Assembly: GCF_003148465.1 (NCBI RefSeq)
Contig: NZ_QGGI01000003.1
Location: 1 to 64,000 of the forward strand
Source: Oceanotoga teriensis
GTDB lineage: Bacteria; Thermotogota; Thermotogae; Petrotogales; Petrotogaceae
Length of the DNA stretch: 64,000 nucleotides
Direction of reading: 5' to 3'
In this document: piece by piece, positions 36,553-45,922 of the stretch
Numbering within the stretch: position 1 is the stretch's first letter
Layout: every line of letters begins with the position of its first letter
Notes under the pieces: model-generated
Seen by the model: the letters and a program-made list of their open reading frames with translations, nothing else
Told to the model about the DNA's origin: nothing
The model's database searches: none
Made by a program: the position numbers and the translations under genes

Positions 36553-37368
36553 ATGAGAATAAATCATAATTTAAATGCATTAAACGCATGGAGAAATTTA
36601 GGAAATGCAAATTCAGGAATGGGAAAATCATTAGAAAAATTGAGTTCAGGATTAAGAATTAACAGAGCTGGAGACGATGCTGCAGGATTAGCTATATCAG
36701 AAAAAATGAGAGCACAGATAAAAGGATATGATATGGCAACAAAGAATGCACAAGATGGAATATCATTGATACAGACAGCAGAAGGAGCATTAACAGAGGT
36801 ACATTCAATGCTTCAAAGAATGAGAGAAATATCAGTACAGGCTGCAAATGATACAAACAACACAGAAGATAGAAGTGCATTGGCAAAAGAAATAACTCAA
36901 TTACAAAAAGAAATAGATAGAATAGGATCAACAACTAAATTCAATGGTAGTTCATTATTTGCTGCAAATAAATCATTTAGTTTACAGATAGGACCGGATA
37001 AATCATCAAATCTTGTTTTAAATGTAAAATCTCAAGCTGTTTCTTCCACTGTTTTAACTATAAATGGTTTAGATATATCTTCAAATGCAAATGCACAAAC
37101 GTCTATTTCAAAGATAGATGGTGCTATAAAAGCAGTTTCAAGTTTAAGAGCACAGTTTGGAGCATATCAGAACAGATTGGAACATACAGTAAATAACTTA
37201 AGTGTAGCAAGTGAAAACTTAACAGCAGCAGAATCAAGAATTAGAGATGTTGATATGGCGAAAGAAATGATGAGTTTCACAAGAGAACAGATATTATTAC
37301 AATCATCAAATGCTATGTTGGCACAATCAAATCAATTACCACAAAATGTATTATCATTATTGAGATAA
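36553..37368 (+). CDS. fliC: Flagellin (second copy)
   Basis: A 271-residue flagellin almost identical to the first. Residues 1-114 and 195-271 are the same; single changes occur at 115, 122, 143 and 153; the block 164-194 differs strongly. It has its own ribosome site (GGAGGTGG) and leader hairpin but no visible promoter, so it is likely transcribed with the first copy and ends at a strong terminator. Identity at the ends with divergence in the exposed middle suggests gene conversion plus diversification of the surface loop. Confidence 0.97.
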   Translation: MRINHNLNALNAWRNLGNANSGMGKSLEKLSSGLRINRAGDDAAGLAISEKMRAQIKGYDMATKNAQDGISLIQTAEGALTEVHSMLQRMREISVQAANDTNNTEDRSALAKEITQLQKEIDRIGSTTKFNGSSLFAANKSFSLQIGPDKSSNLVLNVKSQAVSSTVLTINGLDISSNANAQTSISKIDGAIKAVSSLRAQFGAYQNRLEHTVNNLSVASENLTAAESRIRDVDMAKEMMSFTREQILLQSSNAMLAQSNQLPQNVLSLLR

Positions 37369-37383
37369 TTATTAAAATATATT

Positions 37384-37411
37384 GGCAGGCTTTTTGCCTG
37401 CCTTTATTTTA
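37384..37411 (+). terminator. Terminator of the flagellin operon
   Basis: A 7-bp GC-rich stem (GGCAGGC 37384-37390 with GCCTGCC 37396-37402), five-T loop, then TTTATTTT. Confidence 0.88.
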
Positions 37412-37451
37412 TAAAATTAATTTTATTGTATAAAATAAGGGGAGGAATAAA

Positions 37452-39974
37452 ATGCCAAAAATTTCCGCGTGTTTAATTGTTAGAGATGAAGAAAGTAACA
37501 TTCAGAGATGTCTTGATTCAATAGTTGAACAAGTAGATGAAATAATAATTGTAGATACTGGATCAATTGATAATACTGTTGAACTTTGTAAAAAATATAC
37601 AGATAAAATATATTTCAAAAAGTGGAATAATAATTTTTCTGAAGCAAGAAATTATTCGATAGAAAAATCAACGGGTGATTGGGTATTTTTGATAGATGCA
37701 GATGAAGAATTATTTATAAAAAATATCGATAAAGATTTAAAATTCATAGTAAAAAAGGCAGAACAAAATAATTGCAAAGTGATAATTCCTATAAATAGAA
37801 ATTATATGAGTTTTGATTATCAAACATATGATGAATTTAATCTTCCAAGATTGTTTACAAAAGGAAATATAAAATATGTAAATTCGGTACATAATCAGCC
37901 GATTTATAATGGTAAAGAATTTCATACATCAGATATAAAAATATATCATTATGGATATTTATGGACAGAAAGCCTAAAATTGAAAAAATTAAATAGATCA
38001 TATCCACTAATACTAAATGAGATAGAAAATTTTAAAGAAAAAAATCATGATTCACAATATTATTATATAGGACAAAAACTAAAATTGGACTTAATATCAG
38101 AAAATGATTATATTTTTTTAAGAGATTTTAAAAAATATAAGAAAGAAATATTAGAAAAGTCTAAAGAAGAAGCCATGTCTATAGAAAATGTTAAAGATTA
38201 TATATATACAATAGAAAAATATGGAATGGTTTCAGAGGCTAAAGATATAACAGAAGTTTTTTATTTAAACAATAAATTAAATCCAGATATTTCTTTGATA
38301 ATGGCTAATTTCTATTATAAAGAAAATGATTATAAAAACAGTATTAAATACTTTGAAGTTTTTTTGAATGCTTTGTACAATTATTATAATAATATTTCGA
38401 AGATAAGTTTTTCTGTTATTTATAATTCGATACTATTTAAAACATTAAAAATGATGTTTCTTTGTTTTTCAAGAGAAAATATTGAATTAAAATTTGAAAA
38501 TGTTTCAGAAGAAAAACTTATATATATATATAATAACAATGATTTTAATTATATGTCGGAGTTATATTTTTATTTTTTATTAAAAGACTTAAATATAAAT
38601 GTAAAAAAACCATTATTATTACAAGAAAATTTTAAAAATGAAGTTCTCGAAAGAAATATAGGAAGATATTTAATTAAAATAGATAAAGAAAAAAAAGATT
38701 TAATATATTTTTTGATATTATCTTATTCATTATATTTTGAAAATTTGGATTATATGTACTCTAATATATTTGAAGTTTTTAATGAAAATTTAAATGGTAA
38801 AAACTTGGCAATAGTCCTTATATTTGCAGAAGAACTCTTTGATATTTTAGGTAATAATATATTTTATAAATTAACTCTAAAAGCTTTAGGAGAAAATTCG
38901 GATCTTTGGAAATATTTTGAAGCTGTTTTTTATTTTAAAAATAAAGATAAAATAAAAGGAATGGCTTTTTTCAATAAAAATAAATCAATTCATAAAAAAA
39001 GTATGACAGAAGATATAATGTACAGATATATTAAAGATATAGAAATAACTAATTATTCATTGATAAAAAGACCATATATATTATCTGTTTTGGACAGTAA
39101 TATAAATTTATATGAGAATGAGAAAATATTTCATAGTTCTATTTGTAAAATTTTTGAAAATGATAATATATCTCAAGAATTTATTACATTTATGAATATA
39201 TCAGATTTAAATAATATCAATAAAAGTTTAGTTGAAGATTATTTGTGCTTATATGAAAAAAATAGAGATTTAAATGTAATGGAATGTTTAAAAAATTATA
39301 TAATCAAAAAAATAGAAGATAAATCTGAAAAAAATCTAAAAAGTGTAATTAAAGATATAGAAAAAATATTAGAAAGTTTTCAAAATCCTTATATACCAAC
39401 ACCAAAATGGGCAATATCTGTCTTAGAAGATAAAAATTCTAAAAAAAGTTGTTTTTTTGATTTGAAAGATAAAATAATTTATTTATCTATACCTGCTTTT
39501 AATTATAATTTAGATATGGAAATAACTTTTTTAAATATTTGGAAAGAAAAAAGAAATTTTTATTATAAAGAAAAAATTTTAGATAAGAAAGATAATTCAA
39601 ATATAATAAAATATTTTGAAGAAGATATAAATATAATTAATTCTTATTTAGATAATTATATAGATATTGAGGAAAATATGCTTTTGATAAATTTTAACAA
39701 AAAGTATGGAATTATTGGCGAAAATGATGAATTTGATTTTAAATTATTTGATGAATCAGCTATATTTTTACCAGAACTATTAGATGAAAAAAACTTTAAA
39801 ATATTTTTGGAAGAAGATTTTTTTAATTCTAAATTGATAATAACTTTTTCAGATCCTGAAAGTGCATTTAAAAATCCATATTCAAACTTCTATTTAAAAG
39901 ATAAGATTTTTTTGAAGAATGATTATCATATCATTTTAAATGATGGTAAATATAAATATTATATAAAAAAATAG
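37452..39974 (+). CDS. Large GT2-family glycosyltransferase with helical-repeat region
   Basis: An 840-residue protein. Residues 1-230 are a GT2 glycosyltransferase of the SunS/TPR-associated type: ISACLIVRDEESNIQRCLDS at the start, IIIVDTGSIDNT, and the DXD-type motif IDADEEL (Asp82-Ala-Asp84), plus ARNYSIEKSTGDWV. The remaining 600 residues are mostly helical and may contain TPR-like repeats, with no recognised domain at the end. Position between the flagellins and fliD suggests flagellin glycosylation, as with large GT2-TPR proteins in flagellar regions of other bacteria. This is inference. Ribosome site GGGGAGG. Confidence 0.83.
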   Translation: MPKISACLIVRDEESNIQRCLDSIVEQVDEIIIVDTGSIDNTVELCKKYTDKIYFKKWNNNFSEARNYSIEKSTGDWVFLIDADEELFIKNIDKDLKFIVKKAEQNNCKVIIPINRNYMSFDYQTYDEFNLPRLFTKGNIKYVNSVHNQPIYNGKEFHTSDIKIYHYGYLWTESLKLKKLNRSYPLILNEIENFKEKNHDSQYYYIGQKLKLDLISENDYIFLRDFKKYKKEILEKSKEEAMSIENVKDYIYTIEKYGMVSEAKDITEVFYLNNKLNPDISLIMANFYYKENDYKNSIKYFEVFLNALYNYYNNISKISFSVIYNSILFKTLKMMFLCFSRENIELKFENVSEEKLIYIYNNNDFNYMSELYFYFLLKDLNINVKKPLLLQENFKNEVLERNIGRYLIKIDKEKKDLIYFLILSYSLYFENLDYMYSNIFEVFNENLNGKNLAIVLIFAEELFDILGNNIFYKLTLKALGENSDLWKYFEAVFYFKNKDKIKGMAFFNKNKSIHKKSMTEDIMYRYIKDIEITNYSLIKRPYILSVLDSNINLYENEKIFHSSICKIFENDNISQEFITFMNISDLNNINKSLVEDYLCLYEKNRDLNVMECLKNYIIKKIEDKSEKNLKSVIKDIEKILESFQNPYIPTPKWAISVLEDKNSKKSCFFDLKDKIIYLSIPAFNYNLDMEITFLNIWKEKRNFYYKEKILDKKDNSNIIKYFEEDINIINSYLDNYIDIEENMLLINFNKKYGIIGENDEFDFKLFDESAIFLPELLDEKNFKIFLEEDFFNSKLIITFSDPESAFKNPYSNFYLKDKIFLKNDYHIILNDGKYKYYIKK

Positions 39975-40002
39975 CTACGATTAAAATCGTAGCTATTTTT
40001 TT
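39965..40002. terminator. Bidirectional terminator between GT2 gene and fliD
   Basis: An 11-bp stem (39971-39981 with 39986-39996), A run on the left, T run on the right. Confidence 0.92.
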
Positions 40003-41572
40003 ATCCCATTTTACTCAATAAATAATTACCTTGTGATTGCATTTTGCTTATAGCTTGTTCCATTGCAGAAAATTGTCTTACATACATGGCTTCTTTCATA
40101 TTTATTTTTCTTGTTAAATTGAGCATACGTTTTGAAAGGCCTTTCATTTCTTTACTCAAAGAACCTTCGAGGCCATTTATTTCATCAATAAAGCCTTTAT
40201 ACTTTGTAGTATCCCAAACATAATCTTTTATTTGATTTGCAATACCACTTTTTTTGGAATCATCATTTATTATGTTGAATAAATCAAAAACAGCATCAGA
40301 ATTAGTTCTTAAAGCTTCTTTAAGTTTTGTTTCATCTATTGAAATTAATCCTTTACGGGCATTTTCAAGGTTTGATTCAACTAAAGAACTTGATATACCT
40401 GAAGAAATACCTACACTTGCAAATGAATTATAAGCTAATGAACTATCTTCTATAGTTCCAAATCTCAAAGATTTTAATTTTTCAAATACGGTTCTTAAAT
40501 TTGAATTTCCTTTTAAAACTCCTTTAGCTTTTTCTTCATCTGTCATCTTGTCTTCTTCTTTTCCTTGCACTTCAGTTTCTGTATACAATTTATCATAAAG
40601 AAATTTCATAACTTCATTGTATTTATCTGTGAATTCTTTTATATTGTCATAAGTGGCATTCACATCATCTTCAACTGAAATCTTTGTCCAATCAGTAGCT
40701 TCAGATTCTTTTTGAATATTCAAAGTCATACCATTAAATGAAACAGCATTTGAAGAAGAGTTCAAGGTTAATTCTTCTGTTCCATCTCCATTTAAATCTA
40801 TAGCGATTTCTGCATCTTTACCTAAAATACCTTTATAATTAGCTGTAGAGGAAGTTGTATCTATTGTATCATTTGCATTTAAAGATGTTCCATTGTTTAA
40901 TATGCTACCTAAGAATTTTCCACCATCAGCATCAACAGCAGTTAAAGTAAAGTTTTCTTCACCTGTATTTTTATTCATTACAAATGCTTTAAAATTAGAT
41001 CCTGATGAATCTTTTTCAAAGATTATATTTGCATCCGGCATCTTTGAACTCATATTTTTTAACACAGAATCTATTGTTGCATCTGCATCATATTTTGATA
41101 AATCAAATTCTATGGCTTCTTTTGCCGAACCATCAGGATTTAAACCAGACATTTGAATTTTAAATTTTCCAGAAGTTAAACCGAGATCGGCTAAAGTTTT
41201 AGATTTATCATCTATATTTGACTGTCCTTCAATATATCCAGCTGTTGCAGCTTGTTTAATATTGACATAAAAAGTGGAATTTCCTGCATTTCCATTCGAT
41301 GAAACTTTCATTATATCTTCATTTGAACTCATGGCATTTTTCTTCAAAAAACTTGATTTTAATTTGAAATTGTTTAAATAATTATAAAATTCTTCTAATT
41401 TATCATCTATTATATCCCAAGCCTTCTGAGTATTTTGAAGTACTTTATATTCATCTTGAGCTTTTTCTAAAGGCATAGATTCTATTTTCATCAACTGTTG
41501 TATTACTGTATTTGTATCAAATGAACCCGAAAGTCCTCCCAATTGAAAAGAACCTAATAAATCATTAGACAT
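40001..41572 (-). CDS. fliD: Flagellar filament cap protein FliD
   Basis: A 523-residue FliD (hook-associated protein 2). The N-terminal SGSFDTNTVIQQLMKIESMPLEKAQ is the FliD_N pattern and the C-terminal half has NTRTDAVFDLFN-like LRTNSDAVFDLFN and the coiled-coil end RKINMKEAMYVRQFSAMEQAISKMQSQ (shown in part). It caps the growing filament and folds incoming flagellin. It is expressed from its own sigma-28 promoter on the minus strand, with GGAGGTG before the ATG. No fliS or other flagellar gene is adjacent. Confidence 0.95.
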   Translation of the reverse strand: MSNDLLGSFQLGGLSGSFDTNTVIQQLMKIESMPLEKAQDEYKVLQNTQKAWDIIDDKLEEFYNYLNNFKLKSSFLKKNAMSSNEDIMKVSSNGNAGNSTFYVNIKQAATAGYIEGQSNIDDKSKTLADLGLTSGKFKIQMSGLNPDGSAKEAIEFDLSKYDADATIDSVLKNMSSKMPDANIIFEKDSSGSNFKAFVMNKNTGEENFTLTAVDADGGKFLGSILNNGTSLNANDTIDTTSSTANYKGILGKDAEIAIDLNGDGTEELTLNSSSNAVSFNGMTLNIQKESEATDWTKISVEDDVNATYDNIKEFTDKYNEVMKFLYDKLYTETEVQGKEEDKMTDEEKAKGVLKGNSNLRTVFEKLKSLRFGTIEDSSLAYNSFASVGISSGISSSLVESNLENARKGLISIDETKLKEALRTNSDAVFDLFNIINDDSKKSGIANQIKDYVWDTTKYKGFIDEINGLEGSLSKEMKGLSKRMLNLTRKINMKEAMYVRQFSAMEQAISKMQSQGNYLLSKMG

Positions 41573-41608
41573 ATTAACACCTCCATACGAGTATTTTCTT
41601 TCAATATA

Positions 41609-41635
41609 ATATCGGTTATTGTATAAAATACTTTA
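41609..41635 (-). promoter_or_regulatory. Sigma-28 promoter of fliD
   Basis: On the minus strand TAAA (complement of 41632-41635), 15 bases, ACCGATAT (complement of 41609-41616). Close to the FliA/SigD consensus and with the same spacing as the flagellin promoter. It ends 36 bases before the fliD start. Confidence 0.88.
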
Positions 41636-41664
41636 TAAAAAATATAATTCTTGAAATTTTTGTA

Positions 41665-41673
41665 TGGTATAAT
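41665..41673 (+). promoter_or_regulatory. Extended -10 promoter of the phosphoglucomutase gene
   Basis: TGG-TATAAT (extended -10) 37 bases before ATG 41710. There is no good -35. It is back to back with the fliD promoter. Confidence 0.6.
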
Positions 41674-41709
41674 TTAAATGTTAAATTGATTCCGGGAGGG
41701 CGAGATATT

Positions 41710-43395
41710 ATGAAAGATTTAAAAGTTATTTCATATGAAAAATTAAATGAATGGATTGAAAAAACAGAAAAAGATGTTAAGGATGAATTAGAAAAAATAA
41801 AAACTAATGAAGATGAGATATTGGATAGATTTTATAAAGATCTTGAATTTGGAACTGGAGGAATGAGAGGTAAAATGGGTGCTGGAAGTAACAGAATGAA
41901 TATTTATACAGTTGCAAGAGCTACACAAGGATTTGCAAACTATATAAAATCAAAAAAAGACTTTCCTTCTGTTGTTATTGCATATGATAATAGAAATATG
42001 TCACCTGAATTTTCTAAAATAGCTGCTCAAGTTTTTGCTGGAAATGGTATTAGAGTTTATTTATTTCCTGAATTGACAGCTACTCCCATATTATCTTATG
42101 CTGTAAGACATTTATCAGCTGATGGGGGAATTGTTATAACTGCAAGTCATAATCCTCCAGAATATAATGGATATAAAGTTTATACATCTGATGGTACACA
42201 GGCAGTTCCAAAATATGCTAAAATGATAATAGAAGAAGTTAACAAATTAGATTATTTTAATGATATAAAAATTATGAATTATGATGAAGCAGTTGAACAA
42301 GAAAAAATAAAAATCTTAGATGATGAACTTTTTAATGATTATATAGATGAAATAGAAGGATATATAAGATCTATAGATCCTTCTATAAAAAGAAATCTTG
42401 ATATAACTTATACTCCTTTGCATGGAACAGGATTAAAGCCTGTTGAAGAAATTTTGAGTAAACTTGGTTTTAATGTTAATATAGTAAAGGAACAAGCTAT
42501 TCATGATGGAAATTTTCCAACTGTAAAATCTCCAAATCCAGAAGAAAAAAAAGCATTTGATATGGCTTTAAAACTTGCAAAAGAAACTAATTCAGAATTA
42601 GTTCTTGCAACAGATCCGGATGCGGATAGAATAGGTGTCTTTGAAAAAAATGGAAATGATTATGTCACATTTAATGGTAATGAAATGGGAATAATGTTGA
42701 GTCACTTTTTGCTAACAAATATGAAAGAACATGCCATATTACCTAAAAATGGTGTTATAATAAAGACAATAGTTTCAACAGAGATGATAAAACCTATGGC
42801 TAAAGAATTTGGAATTGAAGTTGAAGAAACACTTACAGGATTTAAATTCATAGGAGAAAAAATGGAATATTATGATCAAACAAAAACTAAAAAGTTTTTG
42901 TTTGGATTTGAAGAAAGTTATGGATGTTTAGCTAACAATCATGCTAGAGATAAGGATGCTGTTATAGCTTCAGCGTTGATAGCTACATTAAAATCAAAAT
43001 TAAAACAAGAAAAAAAGACTTTAAAGGAATATTTACAAGAATTGAATGAAAAATATGGTTTTTACAAAGAAAAATTATTATCTTATACATTTGAAGGCAT
43101 TCAAGGAAATCAAAAGATATCCAAACTCATGAAAATTATAAAAGAGGAACCACCTGCAAAATTAAATAATGCAGAATTATTTGAAACTGTTGATTATAAT
43201 TCTGGAATAAATGGATTACCAAAGTCCAATGTTATTGAATTAAGATATGAAAATATCAAAATAATTGCAAGGCCTTCTGGAACAGAACCTAAAATTAAAT
43301 TTTATCTTATGGCAAAAGGAAGTAGTTTTGAAGAAGCTATGAGCAAGATTGACTTTGCCGAAAAAGCTGTTTCAGAAATAGTTAACAAGATTTAA
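41710..43395 (+). CDS. Phosphoglucomutase/phosphomannomutase
   Basis: A 561-residue alpha-D-phosphohexomutase. The catalytic phosphoserine loop TASHNPPEYNGYK has Ser136. The metal loop ATDPDADRIG, sugar-binding GFEESYGCL, and phosphate-binding RPSGTEPKIKFY are all present. It interconverts glucose-6-P and glucose-1-P (or the mannose pair), which would feed RfbA. The length fits the PgcA-type enzymes of Firmicutes and Thermotogota. The start is ATG 41710 behind GGGAGG; a TTG at 41686 upstream is in frame but the ribosome site lies between them. Confidence 0.93.
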   Translation: MKDLKVISYEKLNEWIEKTEKDVKDELEKIKTNEDEILDRFYKDLEFGTGGMRGKMGAGSNRMNIYTVARATQGFANYIKSKKDFPSVVIAYDNRNMSPEFSKIAAQVFAGNGIRVYLFPELTATPILSYAVRHLSADGGIVITASHNPPEYNGYKVYTSDGTQAVPKYAKMIIEEVNKLDYFNDIKIMNYDEAVEQEKIKILDDELFNDYIDEIEGYIRSIDPSIKRNLDITYTPLHGTGLKPVEEILSKLGFNVNIVKEQAIHDGNFPTVKSPNPEEKKAFDMALKLAKETNSELVLATDPDADRIGVFEKNGNDYVTFNGNEMGIMLSHFLLTNMKEHAILPKNGVIIKTIVSTEMIKPMAKEFGIEVEETLTGFKFIGEKMEYYDQTKTKKFLFGFEESYGCLANNHARDKDAVIASALIATLKSKLKQEKKTLKEYLQELNEKYGFYKEKLLSYTFEGIQGNQKISKLMKIIKEEPPAKLNNAELFETVDYNSGINGLPKSNVIELRYENIKIIARPSGTEPKIKFYLMAKGSSFEEAMSKIDFAEKAVSEIVNKI

Positions 43396-43409
43396 TTAGG
43401 AGGAAAATT

Positions 43410-43985
43410 ATGAATTTTTCATCTATTATATTCGACACTGAAGGAAATTATCATAATGTTAAGAGATTTTTATATAAAAGTTTTGATACTTTGATATTAA
43501 CAGAAATAAATCCAGAAGATTACTTTGCCAATATTTCTTCTGGTCTTATTGGATATTTTTTAGTAGAAGAAGGTAATCAACTTTCAGGAATGAGAAGATA
43601 TTTAAAACCCGATCTTAGAATGAAAAAATCTTTAAAAACATTATATGTCGATTATATATCAGATGAAATAAGAGATATATATGGAGATTATATAGAATTG
43701 ATATCGGATAATATTGGTTTGAGAAAGGTTATGAGTTCTTTTAATGATTTAATAGAATCAAAAGAGATTATAGCAAATTATGATAATTGGATAGATGGAA
43801 TATCTAAGGAAATAAATTCTAAAAATAGAGAATTGATAGCACAAAAAATAACCAAATTTGCAAATATATATCTCATAAGAGTATATGAAAGACTTTATGG
43901 GAAGAATATAGATCTTTTAAAACAACATGAATCTGAAATTGCATATAAAATACTCGAAACATCTTTGATGCAGAAAACATTTTGA
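43410..43985 (+). CDS. Protein of unknown function, 191 residues
   Basis: A 191-residue soluble, mostly helical protein ([12 protein letters not shown]..., ...LMQKTF) with no signal peptide or membrane segment. The FDTEG start superficially recalls a HAD nucleophile loop, but the other HAD motifs are missing, so I do not assign that fold. It has AGGAGG at correct spacing, lies 14 bases after the phosphoglucomutase gene and 22 before truA, and is probably in that operon. Confidence 0.8.
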   Translation: MNFSSIIFDTEGNYHNVKRFLYKSFDTLILTEINPEDYFANISSGLIGYFLVEEGNQLSGMRRYLKPDLRMKKSLKTLYVDYISDEIRDIYGDYIELISDNIGLRKVMSSFNDLIESKEIIANYDNWIDGISKEINSKNRELIAQKITKFANIYLIRVYERLYGKNIDLLKQHESEIAYKILETSLMQKTF

Positions 43986-44007
43986 TTTTAATTACGGAGG
44001 AATTTTT

Positions 44008-44745
44008 ATGAGAATGGTTGCAGCAACGGTTGCATATGATGGTACAGATTTTTATGGCTATCAGGGTCAAAGGACTTTTAGAACTGTACAGGGAGATTTT
44101 GAAAATGCCCTTGAAAAAATCTTCAAGGAAAAAGTTATATGTCATGGTTCGGGAAGAACAGATACCGGTGTTCATGCTTATGGACAAGTTATAGCTTTCA
44201 AAGTTCCAAATGATAGAATGACTGTTCAAAATGTTAAAGATGCTTTAAATTCTGTGCTTCCAAATGATATATATATAAGAGAGTTAAAAGAGGTATCTCT
44301 TAAATTTAACCCAAGATTTATGGCAAAAAAAAGAATTTATCATTATTATATATATACTGGAAAACAACCCAATATTTTTATGAGAAATAGAGTATGGTGG
44401 TTTCCATATGATTTGGATATAGAAAAAATGAGAGAAGCTGCAAAACATTTTGAAGGTGAAAAAGATTTCTCAAGTTTTAAGACAGGAAATGATGAGAGAA
44501 ATCCAATTAGAGAAATAAAAAGGGTTAGAATAATAAGAACTTCAAAAGATATGATATTGATAAGAGTTGAAGGAACTTCATTCTTAAAAAGAATGGTAAG
44601 AAATATAGTAGGGTCACTTGCAAAGGTGGGAACTAATACATGGGAACCTCAGAGAATAAAAGAAATAATAGAAGCAAAAGACAGATCAAAAGCACCAGCT
44701 TCAGCACCACCAGAAGGATTATACTTTTATCGTGTTATGTTTTAA
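44008..44745 (+). CDS. truA: tRNA pseudouridine(38-40) synthase TruA
   Basis: A 245-residue TruA that modifies uridines 38-40 in tRNA anticodon stems. The catalytic Asp52 is in [14 protein letters not shown]. Other motifs are [12 protein letters not shown] at the start, [13 protein letters not shown], and the C-terminal [13 protein letters not shown] and [12 protein letters not shown]. The ribosome site ACGGAGGA supports the ATG. A hairpin about 30 bases after the stop may end the transcript. Confidence 0.96.
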   Translation: MRMVAATVAYDGTDFYGYQGQRTFRTVQGDFENALEKIFKEKVICHGSGRTDTGVHAYGQVIAFKVPNDRMTVQNVKDALNSVLPNDIYIRELKEVSLKFNPRFMAKKRIYHYYIYTGKQPNIFMRNRVWWFPYDLDIEKMREAAKHFEGEKDFSSFKTGNDERNPIREIKRVRIIRTSKDMILIRVEGTSFLKRMVRNIVGSLAKVGTNTWEPQRIKEIIEAKDRSKAPASAPPEGLYFYRVMF

Positions 44746-44773
44746 TAAATATAATATATTTTTCAGTTGACTA

Positions 44774-44802
44774 TATCGGTCTCATCTATGATGGACCGAT
44801 TT
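44774..44802 (+). terminator. Possible terminator after truA
   Basis: ATCGGTC and GACCGAT arms with a bulge form an 11-bp hairpin, but the following T tract is weak (TTCATACTTT). Moderate support only. Confidence 0.45.
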
Positions 44803-44852
44803 CATACTTTAGCGATATATTGTATAATGTTTATAAATATACAGATATAATA

Positions 44853-45851
44853 ATGCCTCCAAACGGAGATTCTAAAATACTTAAAATAAAATATGAAAAC
44901 GATGATTTCATATTGAAATTTGAAGATAAAATTATAAATTCAAATTATGAAGAACTTGATGAAAATCTTGCCAAATTAATAAAAAAAATTCCAAGAAGTA
45001 TTTTTTTAATAAGTGATAATAGCTATATAATAACAGATAATGCAACTTTAACTTCAGATTTTTTTATATGGAATAAAAGTATAGACATAAAACTCTTAAA
45101 AGATGAAATATTGTATGATTATTCTTATACTCCTGTTATGGGAGAAAGAATAAGTCATATTCCAAATAAGTTTATAAAATTAAATATAGAAGGTGGAGAT
45201 GAAAGAGTTAGTATTAATGGAGTTGAAATTAAAACTCCAAAAACATTAGAAGTTCCGCCATCTATTATAAATATAACTAATGGCTTGGAAGAGTTTAGTC
45301 TTGATTTAAAAAACTATAAAAATGATGTATATGATTTAAACCTTAAAAGATCTAATCTTATAAAAAAAATTAATACAAAAATATCAAAAGTTTTTGAAAT
45401 TGAAAGCGGAATATTTTTACAGGGAAATCCATATTCAATATGGATAAACAAATATAATATATTTGAAGAAAAATCAAGATTTTTTTGTGATTATGGAAAT
45501 GTGGAAGATAAAAATTTAAAAGGTGATATAGTATATGTTACAGAAAGAGATGGTTCTGTATATATTATAAGTAGTTATGGACAACTTTTGACAATGGGGA
45601 GAAAAAGCATATTTACAGATTTTGGAAGAGCTCCAATGTCAATTATTGAAAATCAAGATTATCTTTTAATAAAAACCTTTAAATTGGAAAATTATAGAAT
45701 AAATTTTAATGGTGGAGTGTTTAAAGAAGGAAATGCTTATTCTGTTAATATGGATATAAAGAATTTTGATTTGAAAAAAGATTATTCTTTTGAAAATTAC
45801 GAAATAGAGATAATAAAAGATGTGGTATACATATATTCAAAAGAAAATTAA
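44853..45851 (+). CDS. Protein of unknown function, start uncertain
   Basis: The frame is open from inside truA (44640) to 45851. I place the start at ATG 44853, which gives 332 residues; it has no clear ribosome site. TATAAT at 44823-44828 lies 25 bases upstream and might start a transcript with a very short leader. TTG 44820 is another option. The sequence is rich in beta-strand-like stretches (LEVPPSIINITNGLEEFSLDLKN in part; PEGA-like GGDERVSINGVEIKTP), resembling domains of surface proteins, but the chosen start leaves no signal peptide. Function unknown. The next gene is an exported protein, also unknown. Confidence 0.55.
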   Translation: MPPNGDSKILKIKYENDDFILKFEDKIINSNYEELDENLAKLIKKIPRSIFLISDNSYIITDNATLTSDFFIWNKSIDIKLLKDEILYDYSYTPVMGERISHIPNKFIKLNIEGGDERVSINGVEIKTPKTLEVPPSIINITNGLEEFSLDLKNYKNDVYDLNLKRSNLIKKINTKISKVFEIESGIFLQGNPYSIWINKYNIFEEKSRFFCDYGNVEDKNLKGDIVYVTERDGSVYIISSYGQLLTMGRKSIFTDFGRAPMSIIENQDYLLIKTFKLENYRINFNGGVFKEGNAYSVNMDIKNFDLKKDYSFENYEIEIIKDVVYIYSKEN

Positions 45852-45922
45852 ATTATTTTTTAAGGTTAAGTTTAAAAAAATATGTATAATATTAATGTAT
45901 AATTGAATTTGAGGTGCATTTG

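Noticed and set aside
41686-41709. Earlier TTG start for the phosphoglucomutase
   Set aside because: The ribosome site GGGAGG lies between it and ATG 41710, so ATG 41710 is the better start.
43410-43985. HAD phosphatase suggested by FDTEG at the start
   Set aside because: The remaining HAD motifs are absent.
43873-44229. A 118-codon minus-strand frame over the start of truA
   Set aside because: No ribosome site, overlaps two well-supported plus-strand genes, composition not protein-like.
44640-44852. Extension of the unknown gene upstream into truA, with a signal-anchor-like stretch
   Set aside because: The stretch is the out-of-frame end of truA plus a hairpin; no ribosome site. I kept the later start as a working choice.
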